A stretch of DNA of 60,731 nucleotides from contig JBBSNM010000005.1 of assembly GCA_038232655.1 (NCBI GenBank), forward strand, positions 1 through 60,731, written 5' to 3'. The translations under genes were made by a program, and so were the position numbers. Positions 8,491-16,825 of this stretch are shown here, piece by piece. Within the stretch, counting starts at the first letter, position 1, and each line of letters begins with the position of its first letter. Source of the stretch: JACCVL01 sp038232655. GTDB taxonomy: Bacteria; Actinomycetota; Actinomycetes; Propionibacteriales; Nocardioidaceae. The notes below the pieces were generated by a model. The model was not told the DNA's origin, ran no database searches, and saw only the letters and a list, made by a program, of their open reading frames with translations.

Positions 8491-9477
8491 ATGACCCGCA
8501 GCGTCGCCGTGACCGGCGCCGCCGGCTTCCTCGGCGGTCACGTTGTCGATGCGCTGCTGGCCGGCGGTCACCGCGTGTGGGGCATCGACCGGCGGCCGGC
8601 GCCGGCCCGCCTGGCTGACCGTACCGGCCTGGTCTGGCTGCAGGCCGAGGTCACCGCGGCACCCGGGCCTGCTGGCGGACCAGCCGCCGGCGCCGGTGAG
8701 GTGCGGGCTGCGCTGCGTGCGGCCGGCGCCGTGCTGCACCTGGCCGGCTGCCCCGGCGTACGCGACGCCTCGGGCGACGTCGAGCATCGCCGTCGCCGTG
8801 ACAACGTCGATGCCACCGCGGTCGTCCTCGACCACACGCCGCTGGGGACGCCGGTGCTGGTGACGTCCTCGTCATCGGTCTACGGCGGCAGCAAGTGGGC
8901 CCGGCCCAGCGTCGAGACCGACCCGGTCGACCCCCGCGGGGGGTACGCCGCGAGCAAGGTCCTCACCGAGCGGCTGTGCGCCGCGCGGCGGACGGCCGGC
9001 GGTGCGGTGCTCGTGGTCCGGCCGTTCACGCTCGCCGGCGAGCGGCAGCGCCCCGACATGGCGATCGCGCAGTGGATCGACGCCGCCCGCGCCGGGCGCC
9101 CACTGCGCATCTTCGGCGCACCCGAGCGCACCCGCGACGTCACCGATGTCCACCAGGCGGCCGACGTGCTGGTGCGGCTGGTGGCGCCGGGCCGGCAGTG
9201 GCCGGCCGACGCGGGGACCGTCAACGTCGGCACCGGCCGTTCGCACACCCTTACCCAACTCGCCGACGCCGTGCGTGCCGCCACCGGTCGCGACGTCCCG
9301 GTCGTGGTCGAGCCAGCGGCTCCGGTCGAGGTGCGGCACACCCTGGCCGACACCCGCCGTCTGCAGTCGCTCGTCGACGTGGTGCCGAGCACAGACCTCG
9401 CCGCGCTGGTGGCCCGCCAGGCTGCGGCCCAATCCCGTTTCGAGCCTGCCGGCGCGGCCGACCCGGTGTCGGCATGA
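8491..9477 (+). CDS. NAD-dependent sugar epimerase/dehydratase (extended SDR family)
   Basis: A 328-residue extended short-chain dehydrogenase. The N-terminal VAVTGAAGFLGGHVV is the NAD-binding GxxGxxG, VTSSSSVYGG supplies the catalytic Ser region, and GGYAASKVLTE is the YxxxK pair. The C-terminal half (FGAPERTRDVTDVHQAADVL, VNVGTGRSHTL) matches nucleotide-sugar epimerases such as UDP-glucose 4-epimerase relatives. The exact substrate is open. ATG 8491 is weakly preceded by GGAACC. Its stop overlaps the start of the next gene (ATGA), so the two are co-translated. Confidence 0.85.
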   Translation: MTRSVAVTGAAGFLGGHVVDALLAGGHRVWGIDRRPAPARLADRTGLVWLQAEVTAAPGPAGGPAAGAGEVRAALRAAGAVLHLAGCPGVRDASGDVEHRRRRDNVDATAVVLDHTPLGTPVLVTSSSSVYGGSKWARPSVETDPVDPRGGYAASKVLTERLCAARRTAGGAVLVVRPFTLAGERQRPDMAIAQWIDAARAGRPLRIFGAPERTRDVTDVHQAADVLVRLVAPGRQWPADAGTVNVGTGRSHTLTQLADAVRAATGRDVPVVVEPAAPVEVRHTLADTRRLQSLVDVVPSTDLAALVARQAAAQSRFEPAGAADPVSA

Positions 9478-10970
9478 CGATGCCCCTCACGGCCGCCCGG
9501 CTCGGCGCGACGATGGTGCTGGTCGGACTGCTGGCCACGGCCAGCGCCGCCGTCGGCATCGGCGTGCCGGCGTTATCGGGCGACCCGGGTGCCAGCGCGG
9601 CGGTCGACGAGCCGCAGTACCTGCTGAGCGCGCTCAGTCTCGCCGAGGACGGCGACCTCGACATCGCCGACGAGCTCGCCGCCGGCCGGGCAGCGGACTT
9701 CCACCCCGACGACTTGCCGGTGCAGACCCAGATCCGCCCCGACGGCTCCCAGCTCAGCCCGCACGACCCGCTGCTCGCGGTGCTGCTGGCCCCCGCCGTC
9801 GCGGCCGGCGGCTGGGTCGGCGCCAAGCTCGCGCTGGCCACGGTCGCCGGAGTGCTCGCCGCCCTGCTGGTGTGGGTGGCTGCCCGCCGCTTCGCCGTGC
9901 CACTGCCGATCGCCGGAGTGGTGGTGGGAGTGGCCACGGCCAGCGCCCCGCTCGCCGTCTACGGCCAGCAGGTGTACCCCGAGCTGCCCGCGGCGCTGGC
10001 CGCCGTCGCCGCGGTGGCGGCGCTCACGGGCAGGCTCCGCCGCGGCGGCCTTGGCACGCTGGTGGTCGCCGTCGTCGCGCTGCCGTGGCTGTCGGTCAAG
10101 TACGTCCCGGTGGCGGCGGTGCTGGCGCTACTCGGGCTGGCCGCGCTGTGGCAGGCCGGCCGGCGCCGCGCCGCGACCGTGGTCGCTGCGACCCTGGGCC
10201 TGGCCGGGATCGGCTTTCTCGGCCTGCACCGGGTCCTCTACGGCGGGTGGACCGCCTACGCCGCGGGCGACCACTTCCAGGACTCCGGCGAGATGGGGGT
10301 GGTCGGCTTCGCCCCGGACTATGCCGGTCGCAGCACCCGGCTGGTCGGCCTGCTGGTGGACCGTGACTTCGGCCTGGTCGCCTGGCAGCCCGCCTGGTTG
10401 CTGCTGGTCCCGGCGGTCGCCGCGTTGCCGTGGTTGCTACCTCGCACCGGCCCGCTCGGCCGGCTGCCGGGCTGGCCGGTGCTGCTCGCACCGCTGCTCA
10501 CGGGCTGGCTGGTGGCGACCTTCGTGGCGCTGACCATGCACGGCTACTGGTGGCCCGGGCGCCAGCTGGTCGTCGTGCTGCCGCTGGCGGTGCTGGCCGT
10601 GGCGGTCTGGCTGGCCGGGCTGTTACGAGCGGCCCGACCGGCGTGGCAACGGGTCGTGCTCGGCGCGGGCGGCCTGCTCGCCGGCGCCGGCCTCGGCACG
10701 TACGGCTGGGTGCTGGCCACCGGCTGGGCAGGGCGCCTCGGCTGGGTCGACGCCCCCGACCAGCCGGTACCGGGCGCACTGACCGCGCTGCGCTCAGCCC
10801 TGCCCGACTACCGCGTGCTCGACGCATCGGCCTGGTGGCTGCACGCCGCCTGGGCGCTGGCGCTGCTCGCGCTGGCCGCGCTCGGCGTGCGCAGCGCCAG
10901 ACCCGCGTACCGACCTGAAAGCGCACCTGCCGTTGCGCACCGAACCCCGCAGCCGGCCGGCAACCGATGA
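9474..10970 (+). CDS. Multi-pass membrane protein, probable GT-C type glycosyltransferase
   Basis: A 498-residue protein with roughly ten hydrophobic helices. The first helix is followed by a loop with VDEPQYLLSALSLAEDGDLDI. An acidic pair in the first outside loop is the placement of the catalytic Asp in GT-C enzymes (ArnT, PMT and mannosyltransferase families) that use polyprenyl-phosphate sugars. A later HGYWWPGRQLVVVLPL is also typical of such proteins. No family was named with certainty. It is translationally coupled to the epimerase by a four-base overlap, and its stop overlaps a possible ATG of the lipoprotein gene. Confidence 0.65.
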   Translation: MTMPLTAARLGATMVLVGLLATASAAVGIGVPALSGDPGASAAVDEPQYLLSALSLAEDGDLDIADELAAGRAADFHPDDLPVQTQIRPDGSQLSPHDPLLAVLLAPAVAAGGWVGAKLALATVAGVLAALLVWVAARRFAVPLPIAGVVVGVATASAPLAVYGQQVYPELPAALAAVAAVAALTGRLRRGGLGTLVVAVVALPWLSVKYVPVAAVLALLGLAALWQAGRRRAATVVAATLGLAGIGFLGLHRVLYGGWTAYAAGDHFQDSGEMGVVGFAPDYAGRSTRLVGLLVDRDFGLVAWQPAWLLLVPAVAALPWLLPRTGPLGRLPGWPVLLAPLLTGWLVATFVALTMHGYWWPGRQLVVVLPLAVLAVAVWLAGLLRAARPAWQRVVLGAGGLLAGAGLGTYGWVLATGWAGRLGWVDAPDQPVPGALTALRSALPDYRVLDASAWWLHAAWALALLALAALGVRSARPAYRPESAPAVAHRTPQPAGNR

Positions 10971-10981
10971 GGAGAACCCGC

Positions 10982-11227
10982 ATGCGCGTCAAGCTGTCCC
11001 ACCCGCGTTCCCTGCCCAGCCTGGCCAGGCTGGGCGCCACCGCCGTGCTGGCCGTGGCCCTGACCGGGCTTGCCGGCTGTGGCGACGACGGTGCTGGCGT
11101 CCGCGAGCTCGAGCCGGGTTGCGCCGAGAGCGGCTCGGGGTCCGGGTCGGGCAGCGGGTCTGAGTCCGGGTCGGGCGGCGGGTCCGCCAGCGAGGAGTGC
11201 CCGTCGGAGGGGTCGTCGTCCCAGTGA
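10982..11227 (+). CDS. Small Ser/Gly-rich lipoprotein
   Basis: An 81-residue product. ATG 10982 is chosen because GAGGAG lies eight bases before it; an ATG at 10967 overlaps the previous stop but has no site. A basic start, a hydrophobic stretch and lipobox LAGC (Cys33) predict lipid attachment and export. The mature part is short, with only two further Cys residues and a run of alternating Ser and Gly, then Glu/Ser. Such a low-complexity hydroxyl-rich tail could be a spacer or a glycan acceptor. The function is unknown. It lies directly behind the putative GT-C gene. Confidence 0.65.
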   Translation: MRVKLSHPRSLPSLARLGATAVLAVALTGLAGCGDDGAGVRELEPGCAESGSGSGSGSGSESGSGGGSASEECPSEGSSSQ

Positions 11228-11294
11228 GGTCGAGAGCGGTGAGTTCGCCAGCGAGGTCGCCAGTGAAGTTGCCAGTGAGGCCGCCTGTGAGGTC
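11220..11294. repeat. Degenerate 12-bp tandem repeats in the leader of the iron transporter gene
   Basis: Units of the form GCCAGYGAGGTC follow each other at 11247, 11259, 11271 and 11283 with one to three changes, and a fifth related unit overlaps the lipoprotein stop at 11220. The last unit supplies the GAGGT that sits at ribosome-binding distance from the GTG start at 11301. Confidence 0.7.
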
Positions 11295-11300
11295 CGGTCG

Positions 11301-12308
11301 GTGACCTTGCGCGCCCTCCGCGCCCTAGCCGCCGTCGTCTGCACGACGGTGGCGGTTGCCGGCTGCTCGCTCGCGGGCGCCGACGACGACGTCGTGCGCG
11401 TCTACACCGCCAGGCACTACGACCTGGAGAGAGCGTTCGAGAAGTTCTCGGCCGACACGGGTGTCTCGGTGGAGTTCTTGTACGGCACCGACGCGGAGCT
11501 GCGCGAGCGGATCCAGGCCGAGGGCGAGGACACCCTCGCCGACGTCTACCTGACCGTCGACGCCGGAAACCTGGCCGCCGCCGCCGAGGAGGGCCTGTTC
11601 CGGCCGGTGCGCTCCGACGTGCTCGATGCTGCGGTGCCGAAGACGCTGCGCGACCCGCAAGACCGCTGGTTCGGGCTTGCGGAGCGGGCGCGCACGATCG
11701 TCTACGACCCGTCCCGGGTGGACCCGTCGCAGCTGTCGACCTACGAGGACCTCGCCGACCCCAAGTGGGACGGCAGGCTCTGCCTGCGCGGCGCGACCGA
11801 GACCTATACCCAGTCGCTGGTGGCCAGCCTGATCGCGCGCAACGGCTACGCCGACACCAAGCGCGTGGTGGCGGGCTGGGTCGACGACGCCGAGATCTTC
11901 AGCAACGACGTCGACCTGCTGAAGAACATCGCCAGCGGCGACTGCGAGGTCGGCATCGCCAACCACTACTACCTCGCCCAGCTGCTCGACAAGGATCCGG
12001 ACTTCCCGGTCAAGATCTTCTGGGCAGACCAGCAGACCGACGGTGTCCACATCAACGTGTCCGGCGCGGGCGTCACCGCCGCCGCCGACAACCCCGACCT
12101 GGCACGCCAGCTGTTGGAGTGGCTGGCCACCGACGGGCAGCAGGCGTTCACGGCCGGCAACTTCGAGTACCCGGTGAACCCCGACGTGGCGCCGGTGCCG
12201 CTGATCGAGGGGTTCGGCGACTTCCGAGCGGACAAGCTGCACGCCGCCGAGCTGGCCCAGCGGAACACCGAGGCGGTACGGCTGATGGCAGAGACCGGCT
12301 ATGAGTGA
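11301..12308 (+). CDS. Iron(III) ABC transporter substrate-binding lipoprotein
   Basis: A 335-residue lipoprotein (lipobox VAGC, Cys22) starting at GTG 11301. The mature part begins VVRVYTARHYDLERAFEKF, the standard opening of FbpA/FutA periplasmic iron-binding proteins (extracellular solute-binding family 1), and ends with the typical GNFEYPVNPDVAP. A Tyr-rich region near NHYYLAQLL would supply the metal-binding tyrosines of this family. It is followed after 21 bases by the permease gene and then the ATPase, a complete importer. No IdeR-type operator was recognised upstream. Confidence 0.9.
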   Translation: MTLRALRALAAVVCTTVAVAGCSLAGADDDVVRVYTARHYDLERAFEKFSADTGVSVEFLYGTDAELRERIQAEGEDTLADVYLTVDAGNLAAAAEEGLFRPVRSDVLDAAVPKTLRDPQDRWFGLAERARTIVYDPSRVDPSQLSTYEDLADPKWDGRLCLRGATETYTQSLVASLIARNGYADTKRVVAGWVDDAEIFSNDVDLLKNIASGDCEVGIANHYYLAQLLDKDPDFPVKIFWADQQTDGVHINVSGAGVTAAADNPDLARQLLEWLATDGQQAFTAGNFEYPVNPDVAPVPLIEGFGDFRADKLHAAELAQRNTEAVRLMAETGYE

Positions 12309-12329
12309 CCTCGACATCGAGGAGCGGTC

Positions 12330-14009
12330 ATGAGTGAGACCGGCCGCCGCGGCTGGCGGCTGGTCGTCGTCGCCGTCGCCGCCTTCGTCGTCGTGCCGGT
12401 CGGTCTGGTCGCGGTCAGCATCCTCACGCCGACCGTGGAGGTGTGGTCGCTGCTGTGGCGTACCGACCTGCCCGACATGCTGATGACCACGGTCGGCCTG
12501 CTGGTTGCCGTCGTCTGCTGCACCCTGCTGCTCGGTGCCGGCCTGGCGTGGCTGGTCGGCCGTTACCGCTTCCCCGGGCAGCGCTGGTTCTCGTGGCTGC
12601 TGGTGCTCCCTCTCGCGGTGCCGGCGTACGTGCTGGGCTTCGTCTACCTCGGCCTGCTGGACTACCCGGGCCCGGTGCAGTCCGCGCTGCGCGGGCTGTT
12701 CGGTGACGACGTATGGTTCCCGTCGGTCCGGTCGCTGCCGATGGCGGTGGTGGTGCTGTCACTGGCCCTCTACCCCTACGTCTATCTGCTGGCCCGGGCG
12801 GCGTTGACCGAGCAGACCGCAGCGACCTACGAGGCCGCGCGGGTGCTGGGTCATGGCCCGGTGCAGGCCGCGCGTCGGGTCGTGCTGCCGATGGCGCGGC
12901 CGTCGTTGGCCGCCGGTGCGGCGCTGGTCGCGATGGAGACGCTGACCGACTTCGCCACCGTGCAGTACTTCAACGTGCAGACCGTGTCGGTGGCGGTCTA
13001 CCAGGTGTGGAACGGCATGTACGACCGGGTGGCGGCCAGCGAGATCGCCTCGCTGGTGCTGCTGTTCGCGATCACCGTGATCGGGCTGGAGCGGGTGGGC
13101 CGGGGGCGGGCGCGCTTCCACCAGGGCGGTGGCGCGCGCGCCGTCGACCCGGTGCAACTGCGGGGCGGGCGGGCGTGGGCAGCGACCAGCATCTGCAGCC
13201 TGGTCGTCGCCGTCACGTTCGTCATCCCGGTGCTGCAACTGGTGGCCTGGTCGAGCACCGCGACCCTGCTCAGCTCGACCGGCGGGCTCGACCCGCGCTA
13301 CCTCAGCTACCTGGTCAACAGCCTGACGATCGCGGTGCTCACCGCGCTGGCCTGTGCGGCGATCGCGGTGCTGGTGGCCAGCGCCACCCGCCTGGGCGGT
13401 GGAACCTCGACGCGGCGGCTGGCGCGGCTGGCCACGGTCGGCTACGCCGTTCCCGGCCCGGTGGTCGCCATCGGCGTGCTGGCGATGCTGGCGGCGGTCG
13501 ACTCGACGCTCGACCTGGTGGGGCTGTCCTTCGGGGCGGTGCTGGTGACCGGCACCATCGTCGGCCTGCTGTACGCCTACGTCGTGCGCTTCCTCGCGCT
13601 GGCCTACACCAGCGTCGACGCCAGCCTTGAGAAGGTCGCACCGTCGATGACCGACGCGGCGTTGACCCTCGGAGCCTCCCCACGCAGCGTGGTGCGGCGG
13701 GTGCATGTGCCGTTGGTACGCTCGGGGGTCGGTGTCGCCCTCGTGCTGGTCGCCGTGGACGCGCTCAAGGAGCTGCCGGTGGTGCTGCTGCTGCGGCCGT
13801 TCGGGTTCGAGACGCTGGCGATCTGGGTCTACCAGCTCGCCTCGGAGTCGCGGTGGGAGCTGGCCGGGTTACCCGCCCTGACGATCGTCGCAGTCGCGGT
13901 CGTACCGGTGGTCTGGCTGTTTCGTCAGACCCTGCAGCTGGCTCCCGAGACCACCCGACAAGATCCCGACCAGGTGCCAGTGAGGAGCGGTGAGCGTGGC
14001 CAGTCCTGA
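12330..14009 (+). CDS. Iron(III) ABC transporter permease (two fused permease halves)
   Basis: A 559-residue inner-membrane protein with about twelve helices in two similar halves, as in FbpB/ThiP-type permeases. Each half carries an EAA loop that contacts the ATPase: AARVLGHGPVQAARRVVLPM in the first and AALTLGASPRSVVRRVHVPL in the second. GAGGAG sits four bases before ATG 12330. The end overlaps the ATPase gene by 14 bases, pointing to one transcript with the binding protein and ATPase. Confidence 0.93.
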   Translation: MSETGRRGWRLVVVAVAAFVVVPVGLVAVSILTPTVEVWSLLWRTDLPDMLMTTVGLLVAVVCCTLLLGAGLAWLVGRYRFPGQRWFSWLLVLPLAVPAYVLGFVYLGLLDYPGPVQSALRGLFGDDVWFPSVRSLPMAVVVLSLALYPYVYLLARAALTEQTAATYEAARVLGHGPVQAARRVVLPMARPSLAAGAALVAMETLTDFATVQYFNVQTVSVAVYQVWNGMYDRVAASEIASLVLLFAITVIGLERVGRGRARFHQGGGARAVDPVQLRGGRAWAATSICSLVVAVTFVIPVLQLVAWSSTATLLSSTGGLDPRYLSYLVNSLTIAVLTALACAAIAVLVASATRLGGGTSTRRLARLATVGYAVPGPVVAIGVLAMLAAVDSTLDLVGLSFGAVLVTGTIVGLLYAYVVRFLALAYTSVDASLEKVAPSMTDAALTLGASPRSVVRRVHVPLVRSGVGVALVLVAVDALKELPVVLLLRPFGFETLAIWVYQLASESRWELAGLPALTIVAVAVVPVVWLFRQTLQLAPETTRQDPDQVPVRSGERGQS

Positions 14010-15072
14010 GCCATCGGTTGCCTCCGTGCGCACGCCTGCTCCGGCGGCGCCGGTCCTCGAGCTGCGCGAGGTCAGCAAGCGGTTCGGTGGTGTCGTCGCG
14101 CTCGACAGCGTACGTCTGCAGGTGCCCGCCGGCGAGCTGCTCGCCGTGGTCGGGCCGAGCGGCTGCGGGAAGTCCACGATGCTGCGGGCCGTTGCCGGTC
14201 TGCTCGCCATCGACGCCGGTCAGATCTGGACCAACGGGCGAGAGGTCGCGGGCCCCCGCACGTTCGTGCCACCCGAGCGCCGCGACGTCGGGGTGGTCTT
14301 CCAGGACCTGGCGCTGTTCCCGCACCTCGACGTCGCCGCCAACGTGTCTTTCGGCCTGCAGCGTCGCGTCACCGCTCGCGGCCGGCGGGTGCACGAGGTG
14401 CTCGAGCTGGTCGGGCTCGACGGGCTGGGTCGGCGCTATCCGCACGAGCTGTCCGGTGGCGAGCAGCAGCGGGTCGCGCTCGCGCGGGCGCTGGCGCCGC
14501 ACCCGGCCGTCGTGCTGCTGGACGAGCCGTTCTCGCACCTGGACCGCAACCTGCGCACCCTCGTCCGCGAGCACACCGTGGACGTGCTGCACGCGGCCGG
14601 CGCCACCGGGGTGTTCGTCACCCACGACCAGGAGGAGGCGCTGGCCGCCGGCGACCGGGTGGCGGTGATGCGGGCGGGCAGCCTCGAGCAGGTGGCGGCG
14701 CCGGAGGAGGTCTTCCACAACCCGACCAGCCGCTTCGTGGCGACGTTTCTCGGCGAGGCAGACTTCGTCGCGGGGGAGCGTCTCGGCGACCACGCGTACA
14801 CGGCCTTCGGTGCGCTGCCGGTCACGACGCCGGGTGCCGGCCCGTGTCAGGTGATGCTGCGCCCGCACGAGGTCACGATGGAGCCCGCCGACACCGGCAG
14901 CGCCGTTGTCACCCGCACCGAGTTCCGCGGCGCGCTCGTGCTGCACCACGTCCGCCTCGCCGACGGCAGCACCCTGCGTGGCCTACGCCCGCACACGGCG
15001 CCGCTGCCGGTCGGCACCAGGGTGCAGGTTCGTCCGCTGGTGGACCACCCGCTCGCCGTCTTCGCGGCCTGA
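13996..15072 (+). CDS. Iron(III) ABC transporter ATP-binding protein
   Basis: A 358-residue ATPase. Walker A is GPSGCGKST, the Q-loop lies in VVFQDLALFPHLDV, the signature is LSGGEQQRVALARA, Walker B is VVLLDEPFSHLD and the switch His is in VFVTHDQEEAL. After residue 240 comes a TOBE-like regulatory domain (CQVMLRPHEVTME...), as in FbpC. The GTG at 13996 lies eight bases after GAGGAG and is preferred to the GTG at 13990, which is too close to it. It belongs with the two genes upstream. Confidence 0.93.
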   Translation: MASPEPSVASVRTPAPAAPVLELREVSKRFGGVVALDSVRLQVPAGELLAVVGPSGCGKSTMLRAVAGLLAIDAGQIWTNGREVAGPRTFVPPERRDVGVVFQDLALFPHLDVAANVSFGLQRRVTARGRRVHEVLELVGLDGLGRRYPHELSGGEQQRVALARALAPHPAVVLLDEPFSHLDRNLRTLVREHTVDVLHAAGATGVFVTHDQEEALAAGDRVAVMRAGSLEQVAAPEEVFHNPTSRFVATFLGEADFVAGERLGDHAYTAFGALPVTTPGAGPCQVMLRPHEVTMEPADTGSAVVTRTEFRGALVLHHVRLADGSTLRGLRPHTAPLPVGTRVQVRPLVDHPLAVFAA

Positions 15073-15082
15073 CGACGCGGCC

Positions 15083-15649
15083 GTGCCCACCGACCCGATC
15101 CCTGCCGGCCGCGCCAGCGCTGATCGGCTCCGCGCTGATCCGATCCGCACCGCGCGGCTCGACCTGGTGCTGCTGACCGGGAAGTGGCTGCGCGCGTACG
15201 CCGTGGGGGAGCAGTTGCCCGACCTCGGCTTCGCCGACCCCGACGATTTCCTCGCCGGTGCGGCGCACACCGTGCACCTGCGCGTCGAGCAGCTGGCACA
15301 CGCGCCGGGCGACGAGCCCTGGCTGCTGCGGGCGGTGGTGCTCCGCGCGACCGGCGTGGCGGTCGGTCGGGTCAACTTCCATGCCCCGCCGGACGATCGC
15401 GGCATGGTCGAGATCGGCTACCAGGTGCGACCCGCGCACCGGCGCAGTGGGTACGCCGCCGAAGCCGCGGCGGGCATGTGGGGGTGGGCGGTGGGCAACG
15501 GGGCGCGGGTGTTGCGGGCCAGCGTCGCGCCGGACAACGCGCCGTCACTGGCCCTGCTCCGCCGCGCCGGGTTCCAGCAGGTGGGGGAGCAGGTCGACGA
15601 GCTCGGCGGCCTCGAGCTCGTCTTCGAGAGGCCCGCGGTCGCCGGCTGA
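15083..15649 (+). CDS. GNAT family N-acetyltransferase
   Basis: A 188-residue protein from GTG 15083. The first part (RTARLDLVLLTGKWLRAYAVG) is the usual RimJ/RimL-like opening, and MVEIGYQVRPAHRRSGYAAEA holds the acetyl-CoA pyrophosphate-binding loop (R-R-x-G-Y/A). The end, VAPDNAPSLALLRRAGFQQVG, is the conserved RimJ-type C-terminus. The acceptor is unknown. It starts eleven bases after the iron ATPase stop, so it may ride on that transcript. Confidence 0.85.
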   Translation: MPTDPIPAGRASADRLRADPIRTARLDLVLLTGKWLRAYAVGEQLPDLGFADPDDFLAGAAHTVHLRVEQLAHAPGDEPWLLRAVVLRATGVAVGRVNFHAPPDDRGMVEIGYQVRPAHRRSGYAAEAAAGMWGWAVGNGARVLRASVAPDNAPSLALLRRAGFQQVGEQVDELGGLELVFERPAVAG

Positions 15650-15674
15650 CCAGCCGACCTGGGAGGCTTGCGGC

Positions 15675-16115
15675 ATGAGGGGGCGCACCGCGCAGCACCG
15701 TGCGTACGCCGCCGTGCTCACCAGCATCGCCCTCGGTGGTGTCGTGGGAGCCACCGCGCGGCACGGCGTCAGCGTGGCGTTGCCGGGGGCACCGGGCGGT
15801 TGGCCGTGGGCGACGCTGGCCGTGAACGTGACCGGCTGCGCGCTGATCGGCGCGTTCATGGTGCTGGTCTCCGAGGGGTGGCCGACCCATCGCCTGCTCC
15901 GACCCTTCGTCGGTGTCGGGGTCCTCGGCGGCTACACCACCTTCTCCACCTACACCGTCGACGTCCTCGGGTTGGTGGACGGTGGCCGGCCACTGCCCGC
16001 GCTCGCGTACCTGAGCGCCACAGTGGTCGGTGCGCTGGGTGCGGTGCTGCTCGCCGTCGTCGCCACCCGCGCGCTCGTCACGTCCACCGCACCGCGAAGA
16101 GCAGGCGCGTCATGA
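15675..16115 (+). CDS. crcB: Fluoride efflux transporter FluC/CrcB, subunit 1
   Basis: A 146-residue, four-helix membrane protein. GGVVGATARHGVS in helix one, NVTGCALIGAFMVL in helix two and GGYTTFSTYTVDVL in helix three are the Fluc signature (the TTFST break lines the fluoride path). GGGAGG lies eight bases before ATG 15675. It overlaps the DUF190 gene by four bases (ATGA). With the second crcB gene it should form a heterodimeric Fluc channel. I searched the leader for a fluoride riboswitch pattern and saw none. Confidence 0.93.
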   Translation: MRGRTAQHRAYAAVLTSIALGGVVGATARHGVSVALPGAPGGWPWATLAVNVTGCALIGAFMVLVSEGWPTHRLLRPFVGVGVLGGYTTFSTYTVDVLGLVDGGRPLPALAYLSATVVGALGAVLLAVVATRALVTSTAPRRAGAS

Positions 16116-16456
16116 CCCTGGCCGGCCCCGCGCGGCGGCTCACGGTGCTGCTGGGGGAGGACGACACCTGGCAGCACAAGCCCACGTACTCGGAGATCGT
16201 GCACCGTGCCCATGCGGCCGGGCTCGCCGGCGCCAGCGTCTTCCGCGGTCTGGAGGGGTACGGCGTGTCCAACCACATCCACACCACCAGGATGCTCAGC
16301 CTGTCGCAGGACCTGCCGGTGGCGGTGGTGATCGTCGACTCCGCGGAGCGGATCGACGCGTTTCTGGACAGGCTCGACGACCTGGAGATCGACGGGCTGG
16401 TGCTGGTCGAGGACGTGTACGTGCACCGCTACCGCGGCCGACAAGCACCGCGGTGA
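16112..16456 (+). CDS. DUF190 family protein between two crcB genes
   Basis: A 114-residue soluble protein of the DUF190 family, a ferredoxin-like, PII-resembling fold. LTVLLGEDDTWQHKPTYSEIVHRAH, GLAGASVFRGLEGYG and LPVAVVIVDSAERID are its conserved blocks. It overlaps both neighbours by four bases. A regulatory or chaperone role in fluoride export is often suggested from this gene order but not shown. Confidence 0.88.
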   Translation: MTLAGPARRLTVLLGEDDTWQHKPTYSEIVHRAHAAGLAGASVFRGLEGYGVSNHIHTTRMLSLSQDLPVAVVIVDSAERIDAFLDRLDDLEIDGLVLVEDVYVHRYRGRQAPR

Positions 16457-16821
16457 GCTGGTGGTGGATCGGCCTCGGCGCCGCGGTCGGTGCCCCCTTG
16501 CGCTACCTGACCGACCGGGCGGTGCAGCACCGGCACGACTCGGTCTTCCCCTGGGGGACGCTGGCGGTCAACACCGCCGGCTCGTTGCTGCTCGGGCTGG
16601 TGGTCGGCGTCGCTGGCCACCAGGCCACCGCGGGGGCGCTGGTCGCGGGCGTCGGCGTCGGTCTGTGCGGCGCGTTCACCACCTACAGCACCTTCGCCTA
16701 CGAGACGGTGCGGCTGGTCGAGGACGGCGCGGTGCTGTACGGGGCGCTCAACGTGGTCGCCAACGTGCTGGCCGGGCTCGCCGCCGCCACCGCCGGCTTC
16801 GGGGTGGCCCAGCTGCTGTGA
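16453..16821 (+). CDS. crcB: Fluoride efflux transporter FluC/CrcB, subunit 2
   Basis: A 122-residue Fluc subunit starting at GTG 16453, which overlaps the DUF190 stop (GTGA). It has the same motif set: GAAVGAPLRYLTDR, WGTLAVNTAGSLLLG and LCGAFTTYSTFAYE. Paired crcB genes in actinobacteria usually make antiparallel heterodimers. It ends five bases from the convergent CBS gene. Confidence 0.93.
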   Translation: MSWWWIGLGAAVGAPLRYLTDRAVQHRHDSVFPWGTLAVNTAGSLLLGLVVGVAGHQATAGALVAGVGVGLCGAFTTYSTFAYETVRLVEDGAVLYGALNVVANVLAGLAAATAGFGVAQLL

Positions 16822-16825
16822 GCCC

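Noticed and set aside
10971..11300. IdeR/DtxR iron box controlling the iron ABC transporter
   Set aside because: No TTAGGTTAG-type palindrome is visible upstream of the transporter or the lipoprotein gene.
15650..15674. Fluoride riboswitch in front of crcB
   Set aside because: The space between the acetyltransferase stop and crcB is only 25 bases and contains just the ribosome site.
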